From positions 1-37,042 of the forward strand of contig JANWHF010000011.1 in NCBI GenBank assembly GCA_025450555.1: a stretch of 37,042 bases of DNA, given 5' to 3'. This DNA is from Tepidisphaeraceae bacterium. Lineage in GTDB: Bacteria; Planctomycetota; Phycisphaerae; Tepidisphaerales; Tepidisphaeraceae. Position numbers and translations under genes: made by a program. Positions 17,838-28,646 of the stretch are shown here, one piece after another (positions within the stretch are counted from its first letter, which is position 1; every line of letters begins with the position of its first letter). Below the pieces are notes generated by a model. The model had not been told where the DNA came from. It ran no database searches and saw only the letters and a program-made list of their open reading frames with translations.

Positions 17838-19799
17838 TTACTTCTTAATGCGCTGTCGTTCGCGCGCATGGTCAGGGTCGCGTTCGTCGATGCCACATCG
17901 CGCCGGCTGAAGAACGACCGCCGAATGGCCCGGCAGCCACCAGTTTTCTTCGCTGTCCAGTGGAATCGTTCCGTGTCCACCATACTTGGGATCCTCGCTG
18001 GACCATTGGACCCGCCACGTGCATCCCAGCGCTGGCGCCAGCAGTGGCTCCGGCGCGATCTCAAGATGATGATCGCCATCAAAATTGAACATGGCCAGCC
18101 GATCGTTCCCGTCGCTGCTGAAGTACCTTAGGCAGAAGCTGCGTGGCCCCAGCACCGCGCCATCCAAGCCGCCTGGCCATCGCCCGCGCAGCGCCGGCTC
18201 CGATCGCCGCAGGCGCAGCAGATCGCGGTAAAGCTGATAGATCTCGGCATGAAAAGGCTTGGTTCTCTCCGACAAATCCACCTTGCAGCGCTCGAACGTT
18301 TTGATGTCGGACGGGTCGGCGAACCTTTCTTCCATCCCCGGGCTGGCGGCGCTGGGAAATTGCTTGAGAAACTCTGCCCGCCCCTTGCGAATCAGTCGAT
18401 TCAACTCGGCATTGTGGTCCGCGAAGAAGTAAAAACCCGACGATGCGGCAAATTCCTGCCCCTGAAAGAGCATCGGCGTGCCGGGCATCAACAGCAGCAG
18501 TGCCACCATGGCACGGTAATGGCCCGGTCCGCACATCTGGTGCGTACGCAGGCCCTGCGGCAAATTCGCCACTTGATCGTGGTTCTCAATGAAGTTTACA
18601 AAAGCCGAGGGCGCAAGATCGTACGTCGGCGTACCCCGCCGCTGCTTTTGCCATCGGTAGCGCTGGCCTTGAAACAGATATCCGAACTTGGCCGCCGAGA
18701 TGAATTCCTGGGGCTGACCCCGGTAATCTGAGTAATAGGCCTCCCGTCGGCCCGTGAGCATCACCAACGCGCTGTGATGGAAGTCATCGTTCCAGAGCGC
18801 ATCCATGCCATACCCGCCCTTTTCCCGCGGGCGAACGATTGTCGTGTGCTGTGGCTCATTTTCGTTGACGAGATAAATGCTGCGCTTTCCCGCCGACCTT
18901 CGAGCTGTGGCAGCCACTGCAGCGAGGATATGCTCGCGCGAGCTGTCGTAGATGTTTTGCGTGGCGTCGAAACGAAATCCGTCCAGATGATATTCCTCGA
19001 TCCAGTGGCGCGCGTTGGAGATAAAAAACTCGCGCACGGGCGCCGAGTTTTCGCCATCGTAGTTGATCGCTTCGCCCCAGTCGGTTTTGTAATGGTCGGT
19101 GAAATAATCGGGCGAGAATTCCTTGAGATAATTGCCGTCGGGGCCGAAGTGGTTGTAGACGACATCAAGAATTACGCCGAGCCCGATTGCGTGGGCATGA
19201 TCGATGAATTTGCGAAAATCATCGGGCTGACCATAGAGATGCGTGGGCGCAAAAAAGTTTACCCCATCATATCCCCAGCCAAACCGCCCCGGAAAATCGG
19301 CAACAGGCATCACTTCCACGCATGTGACGCCCAGTTCCTTCAGTTCGTTCAATTGCTCCTGCGCCGCGGCAAAGGTGCCCTCAGGCGTGAAGGTGCCGAT
19401 GTGCATCTCATAAAGCACCTGCCCTTCGGGCGAGATGCCCCGCCAGCCGTCATCGGTCCAATGAAATGTTGAAGGATCGACAATCTGTGATGGCCCGTGC
19501 GGGCCGCTGGGTTGAAATCTGGCTGCGGGGTCCGGCAACAGCAGATCGCGCCCATGGAAGCGAAATCGGTAGAGCATGCCCGGCCGCGCGTCAGCCGATT
19601 TACCGGAAAAATATCCGCCGGTCTCGCGCTCGAGCTTGAGTTCGGGAAGGGCTCCATTCTCGAAGACAACCACAGCCTCGTTGGCGCGCGGCGCCCAGAG
19701 GCGGAAATGCACGCCCTGCCCGGGTAGAACTTCCGCGCCGATGGGTAACCTGCGAAAATAGCTGCTTTCGGCCGTGCGGGCCGGCTGAGTCGTAGTCAT
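17838..19799 (-). CDS. treZ: Malto-oligosyltrehalose trehalohydrolase
   Basis: LYEMHIGTFTPEGTFAAAQEQLNELKELGVTCVEVMPVADFPGRFGWGYDGVNFFAPTHLYGQPDDF; DGFRFDATQNI; NFIENHDQVAN. Confidence 0.95.
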   Translation of the reverse strand: MTTTQPARTAESSYFRRLPIGAEVLPGQGVHFRLWAPRANEAVVVFENGALPELKLERETGGYFSGKSADARPGMLYRFRFHGRDLLLPDPAARFQPSGPHGPSQIVDPSTFHWTDDGWRGISPEGQVLYEMHIGTFTPEGTFAAAQEQLNELKELGVTCVEVMPVADFPGRFGWGYDGVNFFAPTHLYGQPDDFRKFIDHAHAIGLGVILDVVYNHFGPDGNYLKEFSPDYFTDHYKTDWGEAINYDGENSAPVREFFISNARHWIEEYHLDGFRFDATQNIYDSSREHILAAVAATARRSAGKRSIYLVNENEPQHTTIVRPREKGGYGMDALWNDDFHHSALVMLTGRREAYYSDYRGQPQEFISAAKFGYLFQGQRYRWQKQRRGTPTYDLAPSAFVNFIENHDQVANLPQGLRTHQMCGPGHYRAMVALLLLMPGTPMLFQGQEFAASSGFYFFADHNAELNRLIRKGRAEFLKQFPSAASPGMEERFADPSDIKTFERCKVDLSERTKPFHAEIYQLYRDLLRLRRSEPALRGRWPGGLDGAVLGPRSFCLRYFSSDGNDRLAMFNFDGDHHLEIAPEPLLAPALGCTWRVQWSSEDPKYGGHGTIPLDSEENWWLPGHSAVVLQPARCGIDERDPDHARERQRIKK

Positions 19800-19810
19800 G
19801 ATAAAAGGCG

Positions 19811-22027
19811 CTACCGCACGAGCGGCGGATCGTTCGCCACGGGCTGATTGGCACGTCGTGCTTCGCGCCGCAACATTTCGATCTGAACTGCAGTCATCTC
19901 CCGGCCGGCTTCGCCCGGCTCAGTCGTCCGCAATAACGCCAGGCTCCTTCCAAACAGTGGATATTTATCCCCTCCCCGGCACATCCACAAAGGCAGCTCC
20001 GCGTCGGCCGTGTCAATCAGCACTTCCCATACATGCTCGGGCTTGGTCGCGGGCAATGTGAAAGGAATCTCTTCCCAATGCGCATTGAGCAGCAGGAGCA
20101 GCGTGTCGCCGACGATGGCCTCGCCGCGCTCGTCCACTTCGTTCATCACATCGCCGGCGAAGCGCACGCCCAGGCATCGAACGTATGGCGCGTTCCAGGC
20201 CTGGTCGCTCATTTCGGTGCCGTCCGGACTGAACCAGGAAATATCCTTGATCTCGGAGCCGCGGATCGATCTGCCCAGGAAGAACTTGCGTCGCTGTAGC
20301 ACCGGCTGCTCGCGCCAGATCCGAGCACATTTGCGTACAAATTCCAGAAACCCTTTCTGCCGCTCGTCAAGCTCCCAATTGACCCACGTGAGTTCATTGT
20401 CCTGGCAGTAGGCGTTGTTGTTGCCCTGCTGTGAATGGCTCAATTCGTCGCCGCCGAGAATCATCGGTACGCCTTCGGAAAACAAAAGCGTCGCGATCAA
20501 GTTGCGCTTCTGCCGCTCGCGCAGAGCGATGATGTTCTGATCCTCAGTGGGCCCTTCAGCGCCGCAATTCCAGCTATTGTTGTCATCGGCGCCGTCGCGA
20601 TTGTTTTCGCCGTTGGCTTCGTTGTGCTTGTGGTCGTAGCTGACCAGATCCTGCAAAGGGAAGCCGTCGTGGCAGGTGATGAAATTGATGCTGGCATACG
20701 GCTTTCGTCCATCTTCCTGGTATAGGTCGCTGCTGCCGGCCAACCGCGTGGCAAACTCGCTGGCCAGGCCGCCATCACCTTTCCAGAATCTGCGCATCGT
20801 GTCGCGATATTTACCGTTCCATTCGGTCCAGAGAACGGGGAAATTGCCGACCTGGTAGCCGCCCGGACCGACATCCCAGGGCTCTGCGATCAGCTTGACC
20901 TGCGAGATGATCGGATCCTGGTGGATGATGTCGAAAAACGCGCCCAGACGATTCACCTCATGAAGCTCGCGGGCCAGTGTGCTGGCCAGATCGAAGCGGA
21001 ACCCATCGACGTGCATTTCGGTGATCCAATAGCGCAGGCTGTCCATGATGAACTGCAGCACGCGGGGGTGGATCATGTTCAGCGTGTTTCCGCAGCCGGT
21101 GAAATCGGTGTAATAGCGTTTGTCATCCGCCAGGCGGTAATAAGACGCATTATCGACGCCGCGGAAGGAGAGCGTCGGCCCCATCTGGTTGCCTTCACAG
21201 GTGTGGTTGTAGACCACGTCGAGAATCACTTCGATGCCGGCCGCGTGCAGGGCTCGCACCATCATCTTGAATTCCTGCACGCTCTTGCGGGGCGAATGAT
21301 TCGAGGCATAAGCCAGGTGCGGCGCGAAAAACCCGAGCGTGTTATATCCCCAATAATTGGTCTGGCCGCGCTCAACCAGATGGCGATCGTTCAGATGGAA
21401 GTGGACCGGCATCAGCTCGACGGCTGTCACGCCCAGGCTCAATAGGTGATTGACAAATGGCTCCGATGCGATGCTGGAATAGGTGCCGCGGCGATCTTCG
21501 GGAATGTCCGGGTGCCGCATGGTGATGCCGCGCACGTGCGCCTCATAGATCAGCGTCTTATGCCAGGGTATGCGAGGCGGGCGATCGTCGCCCCAGGTAA
21601 AGGCTGTGTCGAGCACCGCCCCAAGAGGGCAAACCGCCGCATTGTTACGATCATCGAATGACAGATCGTCTTGACCGACCTTGTAGCCAAAGAGCGAATC
21701 GTCCCATTTCACATCCCGGCCGATTGCTTTCGCATACGGGTCGAGAACGATTTTGTTGGGATTGAAGCGGTGCCCGGCTTTTGGGTCATAAGGTCCATGG
21801 ATGCGATATCCGTAAAGTTGCGCCGGTTCCACATCGGGCAGGTAGCCATGCCAGACGAAATCGGTTTGCTCCGGCAGGCGAATGCGCTGCGACTCGGCCT
21901 CAGCATCGACAGAATCAAACAGGCATAATTCGACCTGTGTCGCGTGCTCGGAAAAGATGGCAAAATTGACGCCCGCTCCGTCCCACGTAGCGCCAAGTGG
22001 ATAAGGCCTTCCGGGCCAGACTCTCAT
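19811..22027 (-). CDS. glgX: Glycogen debranching enzyme GlgX/TreX
   Basis: [102 protein letters not shown]. Confidence 0.96.
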   Translation of the reverse strand: MRVWPGRPYPLGATWDGAGVNFAIFSEHATQVELCLFDSVDAEAESQRIRLPEQTDFVWHGYLPDVEPAQLYGYRIHGPYDPKAGHRFNPNKIVLDPYAKAIGRDVKWDDSLFGYKVGQDDLSFDDRNNAAVCPLGAVLDTAFTWGDDRPPRIPWHKTLIYEAHVRGITMRHPDIPEDRRGTYSSIASEPFVNHLLSLGVTAVELMPVHFHLNDRHLVERGQTNYWGYNTLGFFAPHLAYASNHSPRKSVQEFKMMVRALHAAGIEVILDVVYNHTCEGNQMGPTLSFRGVDNASYYRLADDKRYYTDFTGCGNTLNMIHPRVLQFIMDSLRYWITEMHVDGFRFDLASTLARELHEVNRLGAFFDIIHQDPIISQVKLIAEPWDVGPGGYQVGNFPVLWTEWNGKYRDTMRRFWKGDGGLASEFATRLAGSSDLYQEDGRKPYASINFITCHDGFPLQDLVSYDHKHNEANGENNRDGADDNNSWNCGAEGPTEDQNIIALRERQKRNLIATLLFSEGVPMILGGDELSHSQQGNNNAYCQDNELTWVNWELDERQKGFLEFVRKCARIWREQPVLQRRKFFLGRSIRGSEIKDISWFSPDGTEMSDQAWNAPYVRCLGVRFAGDVMNEVDERGEAIVGDTLLLLLNAHWEEIPFTLPATKPEHVWEVLIDTADAELPLWMCRGGDKYPLFGRSLALLRTTEPGEAGREMTAVQIEMLRREARRANQPVANDPPLVR

Positions 22028-22110
22028 AATTTCTGCCTTTATTTATCATCCCTGCCGGCCCCCGCTCCGCCGCGGAGAATTCCATCAGGCAACGGACTCA
22101 GGCAAAGCGA

Positions 22111-23706
22111 ATGCCGGAAGAGGTTAATCATGATTCGGCAGAAGTTTTGCACGGCTCGACCCCACTCATGGAGGAAAAAACGGACAAATCGACGCCTTCA
22201 ACTGTTTCTACGCCACGATCATCAGGCATTCTTCTTCATATCAGTTCACTGCCGTCGCGATATGGAATAGGAGACTTTGCTTCAGCGCAGGGTTGGCTGA
22301 AACGGCTTCAGGAGGCCCGTCAATCCTGGTGGCAGATGCTGCCCCTTGGCCCGCCTGGCGCAGGCGATTCACCCTATCAATGTTTCTCTGCATTTGCGGG
22401 AAATCCTGATCTGATCAGTCCTGATCTGCTCGCTACCGATGGGCTTCTCCGCAAATCGGCCTTACAAACGCCGCGATTTCCAGAATCGCGAGTCAGCTAT
22501 GCAAGGGTACGGCGGTTCAAGCGATGGCTGCTATCCGCCGCTTTCGAACGATTCTCAAATGGCGGCCGCTTGCGGCTTCGCGCCCAATTCGAAGAGTTCG
22601 GCGCCACCAACGCCAATTGGCTCAATGACTACGCGCTGTTCATGGCCATCAAAGAGGCGCGTGCGGCGGTCAGTTGGATGGATTGGCCGAAAGATCTTGC
22701 GCGCCGGAGTAAGTCTGCCATCACATCGGCGCAAAATGAGCTGCGAGATTCGGTCGAAAGATTGAAGTTCGAGCAGTTCTTATTTTTCCGGCAACTCAAA
22801 GCGCTGCGCGATCGCGCGAGAGAAGCCGGCGTGCGCCTCATTGGCGATATTCCGATCTTCATTTCCGCCGAGTCCAGCGACGTTTGGGCAAATCCGCATC
22901 TGTTTTTGCTCGATCGAAATCGCCGGCCCAAGTTCGTCGCGGGCGTTCCGCCCGATTGCTTTTCCTGCACCGGCCAGCGCTGGGGTAATCCGGTTTACAA
23001 TTGGCGGGCGATGAAGGCTGACGGGTTTCGATGGTGGATCAATCGGACGCGCGCTGCGTTGGCGCAAGCCGACTTGGTCCGGCTGGATCATTTCCGCGGC
23101 TTTGCCGCCTATTGGCAGATTCCCGCTGAAAATCCGACAGCTGAATTTGGAAAGTGGGCGCGCTCACCCGGCGGCGAGCTATTTGAGGAGATGAAGCAAG
23201 CGATTAGGAGCTTGCCGTTCATCGCGGAGGATTTGGGGTTGATTACGCCGGATGTGGAACGTCTGCGAGATCGCTTCGAAATGCCCGGGATGCGCGTGCT
23301 GCAGTTTGGCTTTGGTTCCAGCGAGAACCCGCATTCGCCGCACAATTACGTACGCAACTGCATCGCCTATACCGGCACGCACGACAACGATACGACCGTC
23401 GGCTGGTGGAAATCGCTTGAGCGCGATAAACGGCGCGACATTGAACGCTATGCGCCCGGCGCGCTGCGCGACATTGCATGGACGCTCATACGCTTGGCCT
23501 GGGCTTCGGTTGCTGGGATCGCGATTGCACCGATACAGGACATCCTACGGTTCGGCAGCAGTGCGCGCATAAATCTGCCTGGCACGGGCACCGGAAATTG
23601 GCAATGGCGCATGCCCATGCGTGCGCTCGGTGGGCACTGGACAGTAAAGCTGGCTGAAATGACAGAAAGGTATGGCCGGAGAGCATCATGGGGCCATGTG
23701 GAATGA
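22111..23706 (+). CDS. malQ: 4-alpha-glucanotransferase
   Basis: GILLHISSLPSRYGIGDFASA; WWQMLPLGPPGAGDSPYQCFSAFAGNPDLISPDLL; RLIGDIPIFISAESSDVWANPHLF; NCIAYTGTHDNDTTVGW. Start could be internal (22168). Confidence 0.95.
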   Translation: MPEEVNHDSAEVLHGSTPLMEEKTDKSTPSTVSTPRSSGILLHISSLPSRYGIGDFASAQGWLKRLQEARQSWWQMLPLGPPGAGDSPYQCFSAFAGNPDLISPDLLATDGLLRKSALQTPRFPESRVSYARVRRFKRWLLSAAFERFSNGGRLRLRAQFEEFGATNANWLNDYALFMAIKEARAAVSWMDWPKDLARRSKSAITSAQNELRDSVERLKFEQFLFFRQLKALRDRAREAGVRLIGDIPIFISAESSDVWANPHLFLLDRNRRPKFVAGVPPDCFSCTGQRWGNPVYNWRAMKADGFRWWINRTRAALAQADLVRLDHFRGFAAYWQIPAENPTAEFGKWARSPGGELFEEMKQAIRSLPFIAEDLGLITPDVERLRDRFEMPGMRVLQFGFGSSENPHSPHNYVRNCIAYTGTHDNDTTVGWWKSLERDKRRDIERYAPGALRDIAWTLIRLAWASVAGIAIAPIQDILRFGSSARINLPGTGTGNWQWRMPMRALGGHWTVKLAEMTERYGRRASWGHVE

Positions 23707-23907
23707 GGGAGAGCGATGGGCCGCCCCCCCAGCGGCTCCACGCTTTGTCTCATTCAAGGCAACCAATTTCGATTCGACTTCAAACAGAGTGCGCTCAAGA
23801 CTCCCGCGCAATTCCGGCGAGATTCCTTCCATCTTCAAAATGTCCAGCAATCGCGCCCGACGATGGTCCAGCGCCTCAAACTGATCCCTCAATGTTGCAT
23901 AAGCCAC
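23686..23907 (-). CDS. Small hypothetical coiled-coil-like protein
   Basis: 73 aa MAYATLRDQFEALDHRRARLLDILKMEGISPELRGSLERTLFEVESKLVALNETKR..., protein-like heptad composition; convergent 21-bp overlap with malQ. Confidence 0.5.
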   Translation of the reverse strand: MAYATLRDQFEALDHRRARLLDILKMEGISPELRGSLERTLFEVESKLVALNETKRGAAGGAAHRSPSFHMAP

Positions 23908-24003
23908 GAACTCGCTCCTTCATCCCGCATGGCAACAGCCTTTGATCGAGATACGTCGGAGGCGATGGTTCAGGTTCGCGCGATTGTCTTTTAAATTTTT
24001 AGT

Positions 24004-24267
24004 TCATTTCGGACGCCTGCTGCGCCGCACATTCTCATTGGATGAGCCCGTGCCGCTCTGTTTGACGGTGGAAGCGCTGCGCTCATGAGCGGGCTCGGCT
24101 GTTGAATACGCCCCGCCTGTCTTTCCTTTCGCAAACTTGGGCGAAACGCGATCGTCGATTCGATCCTGGCCCGGCGCCGACTGTCCAGTCCGCCCGGTTC
24201 GACCCGCCGCCCGCTGCTTCTTGTCGTTCAACGACGCATTCCGATGCGAATTTGCTTGCTGTCCCAT
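24004..24267 (-). CDS. Small basic, low-complexity hypothetical protein
   Basis: MGQQANSHRNASLNDKKQRAAGRTGRTGQSAPGQDR...; GGAG 8 nt before the ATG at 24267; divergent to the DNA ligase. Confidence 0.5.
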   Translation of the reverse strand: MGQQANSHRNASLNDKKQRAAGRTGRTGQSAPGQDRIDDRVSPKFAKGKTGGAYSTAEPAHERSASTVKQSGTGSSNENVRRSRRPK

Positions 24268-24407
24268 AGATGATGCTCCTGAAAACTGGGTTGGTCTGGC
24301 CTCCCGCAATGGTCGGGCCGCGAATCGGGTGTTTTTTAAAGCGGTCCAACGCGCTGCAGATGAATTCGGTGACGGTGCCGCTCTTGACCGCCGCCTAAAA
24401 TTGGGCG

Positions 24408-26198
24408 GTGGCCGCGACGCTTCAACAGTTTGCTCAAGTCAACGACGCGGTGGCGGCCACGCCTTCCAAGCTTCAAAAACAGGCGATCCTTGCGGAGTAC
24501 CTCAGGAGTCTGAACGATAGCGATTTGCAGCTGGCGGCGCGCTTTGCCGAAGGGCGGGTTTTTGCGGCGACCGATGAGCGGGTGCTCTCGGTTGGCGGAG
24601 CGATGATTTGGGATATCGCACAAGCCATTACGGGACTGCGCGGTGATGTGCTGGGGCCGATGGTGGTCCGTCATGGCGAGATCGGAGAAGCACTGGCACA
24701 AGTCTGGCCGGCGGATTTGAGCGCGGTGGCGCCGGCCGATCAAAGTGATGATGACCTGTTGGCTGCGGTTCAACCTGTCACGAAATCTTCAATTACGTTG
24801 AATTCGGGTGAAGCGCTGACTCTGCAAGAGCTTTCTGATTCCTACGATCGCATCGCGGATGCGCGGGGAGTCGAGCCGAAGCGGGCGATTCTTTTTGATC
24901 TGTTTCTGCGATGCCGGACGGGGCGTGAAGCGGCCTATCTGACCAAGGTCATCTTCGGCGATCTGCGCATCGGCGTTCAAGAGGGCGTGCTCCAGGCGGC
25001 AATCGCAAAAGCATCGGGAAAGACGCTGGCACAGATTCGCCAGTGTCAATTTCTCGTGGGCGATCTGGATGAAGTGGCGGTCTTGGCGCGCAACGATGCG
25101 CTGGATGCGGCGCGATTCCGGCTCTTTCATCCGATTCAATTCATGCTGGCTACGCCGCAGGATTCGGCGGACATCGCGGCGCAGACCATGGCGGGGCGAA
25201 CTTATTTTGCGGAAGACAAGCTGGATGGAATTCGCGCGCAGATGCATCGGTCAGGGAACCGAATTGCGATCTTTACGCGAACGATGGATCGAGCCGACGA
25301 AAGTTTTCCCGAAGTGGTCGAGTCCATCGAGAAAGTCCCAGGCGAGTTTCTTCTGGATGGCGAAATTGTTCCATTTCGGGATGGCAAAGTCCTGCCTTTC
25401 GCTCATCTTCAGAAACGGCTTGGCCGAAAGAAGATCAGCGCGCAGATACGGCGAGACAATCCGTTGGCCTTCATTGCTTTCGATATCCTCTATCAGGATG
25501 GCCAGCTTCTGGTCGATTGCCCACTGCAAGAGCGGCGCGCTCGTCTTGCAAAACTTGCTGACTCTGCGCCCAGCCTGTTGACGGTGACGCAGACTCAAGT
25601 TTCGACAGCGGCTCATATCTCAGTCGCTTTTGATGCTGCGCGCTCGCGCCGCAACGAGGGAATCGTGCTGAAGGATCCGCAGTCGCGATATATGCCTGGC
25701 CGACGCGGGCAGGCGTGGCTCAAGCTTAAGACGCACCTGCCGACGATCGATTGCGTGGTGACGGCAGCCGAGTACGGAAATGGGAAAAGGCGAAACGTAT
25801 TGAGCGATTACACCTTTGCCGTCTGGACAACAGATCCCGCGGACCCTGCCGCCCGCCTCGTGAATGTCGGCAAGGCCTACAACGGTGTGACCGATGCCGA
25901 AATTGCGCAATTAACCGAGCTCTTCCTTTCCATTGCGACCGCTTCAAACGGGAGGGTGTTCGCAGTGCAACCCAAGATCGTGCTGGAAATTGCGTGCGAT
26001 CAGATCCAGCGCAGCACCCGACACGAAAGCGGTTTTGCCTTTCGATTTCCGCGGATCAAGCGGATCCGGTGGGACAAACGGCCGGAGGATGCGGACCATC
26101 TCGCGCGAGTGCGAGAGATTTACGAGTCCACCCATAACTTCGGCTACCTTAACGAGTTATCCAATCCGGAACCTGTCGAGCCCACCCTTTTTGATTGA
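24408..26198 (+). CDS. ATP-dependent DNA ligase
   Basis: Adenylation motif AEDKLDGIRAQMHRSG, motif FLLDGEIVPF, RNEGIVLKDPQSRYMPGRRGQAWLKLK; GTG start. Confidence 0.93.
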   Translation: MAATLQQFAQVNDAVAATPSKLQKQAILAEYLRSLNDSDLQLAARFAEGRVFAATDERVLSVGGAMIWDIAQAITGLRGDVLGPMVVRHGEIGEALAQVWPADLSAVAPADQSDDDLLAAVQPVTKSSITLNSGEALTLQELSDSYDRIADARGVEPKRAILFDLFLRCRTGREAAYLTKVIFGDLRIGVQEGVLQAAIAKASGKTLAQIRQCQFLVGDLDEVAVLARNDALDAARFRLFHPIQFMLATPQDSADIAAQTMAGRTYFAEDKLDGIRAQMHRSGNRIAIFTRTMDRADESFPEVVESIEKVPGEFLLDGEIVPFRDGKVLPFAHLQKRLGRKKISAQIRRDNPLAFIAFDILYQDGQLLVDCPLQERRARLAKLADSAPSLLTVTQTQVSTAAHISVAFDAARSRRNEGIVLKDPQSRYMPGRRGQAWLKLKTHLPTIDCVVTAAEYGNGKRRNVLSDYTFAVWTTDPADPAARLVNVGKAYNGVTDAEIAQLTELFLSIATASNGRVFAVQPKIVLEIACDQIQRSTRHESGFAFRFPRIKRIRWDKRPEDADHLARVREIYESTHNFGYLNELSNPEPVEPTLFD

Positions 26199-26281
26199 CG
26201 GTCGGCTGATCACTGCTGCATCTCATTGTCAAATTGTCCGGCAGAATGTGCGCGGGGCCATCGTTGGCTGAAATTCTCGAT

Positions 26282-26296
26282 TGGCACGCGAGTTGT
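26282..26296 (+). promoter_or_regulatory. Candidate sigma-54-like -24/-12 element
   Basis: TGGCACG-CGAG-TTGT compared with consensus TGGCACG-N4-TTGC; matches -24 GG, differs at the -12 C. Confidence 0.25.
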
Positions 26297-26382
26297 GGTG
26301 ACACATATCGAATTACTGCTGCCGAAGTGTGAGCGATCCGTGTGGAGACGCGGCGCCGGCAGACAGGGAAGGATGGACCACC

Positions 26383-26577
26383 ATGACTTTTTCATTGATC
26401 GCAATCGAAAATAATCTGCCCAAGGTTGTCGGCACGGTCTGGGCATCAGATGAATCATCCGCGCGGATTCTTCCGCAAGTGCTGGCCGAATCACAGGCAC
26501 GAGAGATTTCATTAAGGCGGGAAGAAGATCGGGAGATCCCTCTGCGGATCGTTCAGCGTGAGCCGTTCTGTTGTTAG
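26383..26577 (+). CDS. Small hypothetical protein (64 aa)
   Basis: MTFSLIAIENNLPKVVGTVWASDESSARILPQVLAESQAREISLRREEDREIPLRIVQREPFCC; AAGGATGG upstream; no overlapping better gene. Confidence 0.45.
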   Translation: MTFSLIAIENNLPKVVGTVWASDESSARILPQVLAESQAREISLRREEDREIPLRIVQREPFCC

Positions 26578-26579
26578 AT

Positions 26580-28613
26580 CTAAATGTAGACGCGGCGGGT
26601 GTAGACCCACCATTCAATGATTAGCAGCGGCAGCGCGCCGAAGGCGACAATCCACCACCACAATTCAAGGCGAGCCTTGGCTCCCCCCGCCGCTTCGACC
26701 GGCGCGTTGATGTCGCCGGGCGCATGGTCAGCGGGCAGTAGGTTGCTTTCGTTGGCATCGAGCAGGTTGACCGCCATTTGCTCATATTGCGGAATGGGCG
26801 GTGATGTCGTGTAAAGCCCCACACGATTCATCGCCGGCAACGCAAAATCCCCGGTGGCTGGAACGGGCACTTTCTGCGGACCCTCGGGGCCATTGAGCGT
26901 TACGACTGCTGGATTTCCCGCTCGCTGAAGATTCACGCGCGGAATGGTCGGCGTAGCGCCGGGCGAGAAAGATTGCCGCACGTCCATGTCGCTGCCGACG
27001 GCCAGGTATTGCATCGCGTTGTGCAGGAAGATCGGGAAACTCACCTTCAGCGGCCAATTGCTCTGAAGACAGTCGAACGCCACGATCAGATTCGTGCCTC
27101 GGGCCGTGCGATTCATCACCAGCAGCGGCCCCTTGAGCCCATCGATCAAAACCTCGGCGTCCTTCGGGACATCCAGCTTGGTCGCCTCGGCAATATAAAG
27201 CTTACCCAGGTCAAGGTCTTTGAGAATTGGATGATCGCGCTTCCAATCCAGGATGCCAACGTCTTCCAAGTATGCCGTCTGACCTGAAGGAGTCTTGGCG
27301 ACCTTCACCTTCGTGTCGTCCGGCAACTCGCCATGTTTCCCATTGAGAAAGTAGATGAAATTTCCTGAAGGCGGCAGCACTTTGGGGTTGTAGCGATCAA
27401 AAATATAGACGTCGTAACGATTGCGTTTGTCGGTCGAGAGCGATTCGTAAACATCCGGATGAAGCACATCGGGATTCTTCAAGCCGAGCTGATTGATCGC
27501 TTTCTCAAGAAAGAAATTGCCTTCGGTCACCAGCAAGACCGAGAGTGACCGCGGCGGCGGCACTACCACTTGCGCGATGTCGTCCGCAAAAAGCCCATCC
27601 CCATCGCGTTTCATTTGCTCGATTTTCAGCACGGCGGAACTTGTGACGTCCAAGTTGAACGTAACGCTATTTAACTCGGCGCGCCCACCGTTGTGTTCGT
27701 ACTTGTCGCGCTCATCGCGATCCCAGCGATCGGGAAGGAGAAAAGTGCTCTGTGAACGGTTCCCGTTCACCTCGACCACTTCATTATCCACGCTGAGCTG
27801 CACCGGCACTTCGACCGGGTCGGGGCCAAAATTGGCCAGCCGGGCGAAAACCTGCACTTCGGTCGGACGCTCGTAATTCCGCTTAGCGCTCAGTGCCACG
27901 ATTGCGACGTTGCCCGTCTTATCGGAGCCCATTTTTTCAAAATGAAGCTTGCCACGAAGTGTCACGTCGTTCGCATCACTCGCTCGCCCATCGGAATAGA
28001 GATAAACATCAGGCGGATCGATGCCCGGCCGATACTGCTCTGGATCAAAGTTCATCTGGGCATCGGCAAGCTGATAGCCCAATTTTATTCGCGTGACGCG
28101 GTCGGTCGGCTCGATCCGATCAATGGCTGTTTTCAGGGCAGCCTGGTCGTGCGTCAGCGGTTGAAGCGTTTCAGCAGAATCATCGAAAGCGATGACCATC
28201 GCCGTTCCGTTCTTCGGCATGGAATCGACCAGGTCGCGCGCTTCGCGCTTCGCCTGTTCGAGACGGGTTTCTTTTGCTCCGGTATCTCGCGCATTCATCG
28301 AAGCGGAGCGGTCGATCAGGATGACATTCATCTTGCCCGGCGGCGGGCGATGGTTGGCGACTGGGCGCGAAAAGGACAGCAGCAAAAGCATCAGCAGGAT
28401 CAGTTGCAGCAGCAAAAGCAGATTTCGTCGCAATCGTTGAAACGGCGAATTGACCTGAAGATCCTGGATCGCCTTTTTCCAAAGAAAAGTGGAACTGACC
28501 GGCATCTCCCGGCGGCGCAGCTTGAGGAAATAGAGGATGAGCAGCGCCGGAATGACCAGCGCCGCCGCCCCGGCGGCGTACCACTTATTCAGAAATACCG
28601 GGAACCAGGACAT
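26580..28613 (-). CDS. BatA-domain / vWA membrane protein
   Basis: N-terminal hydrophobic BatA-type segment FLNKWYAAGAAALVIPALLILYFLKLRRREMPVSSTFLWKK; VILIDRSASMNARD MIDAS-like; C-terminal TM. Confidence 0.85.
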   Translation of the reverse strand: MSWFPVFLNKWYAAGAAALVIPALLILYFLKLRRREMPVSSTFLWKKAIQDLQVNSPFQRLRRNLLLLLQLILLMLLLLSFSRPVANHRPPPGKMNVILIDRSASMNARDTGAKETRLEQAKREARDLVDSMPKNGTAMVIAFDDSAETLQPLTHDQAALKTAIDRIEPTDRVTRIKLGYQLADAQMNFDPEQYRPGIDPPDVYLYSDGRASDANDVTLRGKLHFEKMGSDKTGNVAIVALSAKRNYERPTEVQVFARLANFGPDPVEVPVQLSVDNEVVEVNGNRSQSTFLLPDRWDRDERDKYEHNGGRAELNSVTFNLDVTSSAVLKIEQMKRDGDGLFADDIAQVVVPPPRSLSVLLVTEGNFFLEKAINQLGLKNPDVLHPDVYESLSTDKRNRYDVYIFDRYNPKVLPPSGNFIYFLNGKHGELPDDTKVKVAKTPSGQTAYLEDVGILDWKRDHPILKDLDLGKLYIAEATKLDVPKDAEVLIDGLKGPLLVMNRTARGTNLIVAFDCLQSNWPLKVSFPIFLHNAMQYLAVGSDMDVRQSFSPGATPTIPRVNLQRAGNPAVVTLNGPEGPQKVPVPATGDFALPAMNRVGLYTTSPPIPQYEQMAVNLLDANESNLLPADHAPGDINAPVEAAGGAKARLELWWWIVAFGALPLLIIEWWVYTRRVYI

Positions 28614-28646
28614 GCTTCTTCAAAGCCTTCTGAATCTCCGCGGCCA

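Noticed and set aside
24384-24408. TTGACC / TAAAAT as a leaderless promoter for the DNA ligase
   Set aside because: Only 6 bp separate the two hexamers, incompatible with sigma-70 spacing.
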